Source: Campylobacter hominis ATCC BAA-381 (GTDB taxonomy: Bacteria > Campylobacterota > Campylobacteria > Campylobacterales > Campylobacteraceae). Taken from it: DNA of 64,000 bases. The stretch covers positions 1,458,663-1,522,662 of the forward strand of contig NC_009714.1 in NCBI RefSeq assembly GCF_000017585.1. Reading direction: 5' to 3'. Of this stretch, positions 63,971 through 64,000 are shown in pieces. The notes beneath the pieces are model-generated. The model was given only the letters and a program-made list of their open reading frames with translations, had not been told where the DNA came from and ran no database searches. How positions within the stretch are numbered: position 1 is the stretch's first letter; each line of letters starts with the position of its first letter. The position numbers and the translations under genes are program-made.

Positions 63971-64000
63971 TAAAACAGGCATTTTTTAAAACATAAAAAA

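Overview
The window is AT-rich DNA (clearly below about 33% GC by eye) from a member of the Campylobacterota, most probably a Campylobacter of the hominis/ureolyticus kind. Evidence: dnaE, gltA, topA, dcd, accB/accC, aspA-dcu, gpmI, mraY and murD have typical campylobacterial sequence and gene packing. The species is inferred, not proven.

Layout. (1) About 1-16.7 kb, minus strand: a contact-dependent inhibition / two-partner secretion locus. It holds a TpsB transporter, a 2.4-kaa CdiA-like filamentous haemagglutinin with toxic C-terminus, its overlapping immunity gene, then a long array of orphan toxin tips, immunity genes, frameshifted genes and duplicated fragments running off the left edge. 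(2) 16.8-40.3 kb: ordinary chromosome. dnaE, a membrane protein, a metal-responsive ArsR/HMA/P-type ATPase operon with a 38-bp palindromic operator, a decayed accessory patch (24.4-26.1 kb), gltA-cysQ, dcd-topA-phosphodiesterase-antiporter, accB-accC, aspA-dcu and a sulfatase-fold membrane enzyme. (3) 40.6-45.4 kb: three type II/IV pilin-like genes with near-identical 5' ends, a tRNA-Met, a tyrosine recombinase and two small proteins of unknown function. (4) 45.4-56.3 kb: an integrated phage-like element of about 10.9 kb inserted into the leader of the third pilin gene. (5) 56.6-64 kb: seven tRNA genes (one doubtful), a lytic transglycosylase, a DUF3108-like protein, gpmI, mraY and murD.

The main discovery is in region 4. 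The element carries an IS110/Piv-type DEDD recombinase, and the 215 bp between its left end and that gene has the layout of an IS110 bridge RNA. One internal loop carries an 8-nt and a 6-nt guide matching the left and right sides of the occupied pilin target. A second loop carries two 7-nt guides matching the element's own right and left ends. All four are in the order and polarity known for IS621, and the insertion is at a CT dinucleotide, the IS110-type core. This suggests a phage-like replicon that integrates by RNA-guided recombination into pilin leaders. Two unoccupied copies of the target lie next to the other two pilins. The rest of the element has a rolling-circle Rep, a hairpin origin candidate, a cluster of structured RNAs, a repressor-like switch, a GH108 lysozyme and about a dozen unrecognised proteins. 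I see no Zot/gpI ATPase or known capsid protein, so it may be an undescribed kind of single-stranded-DNA phage.
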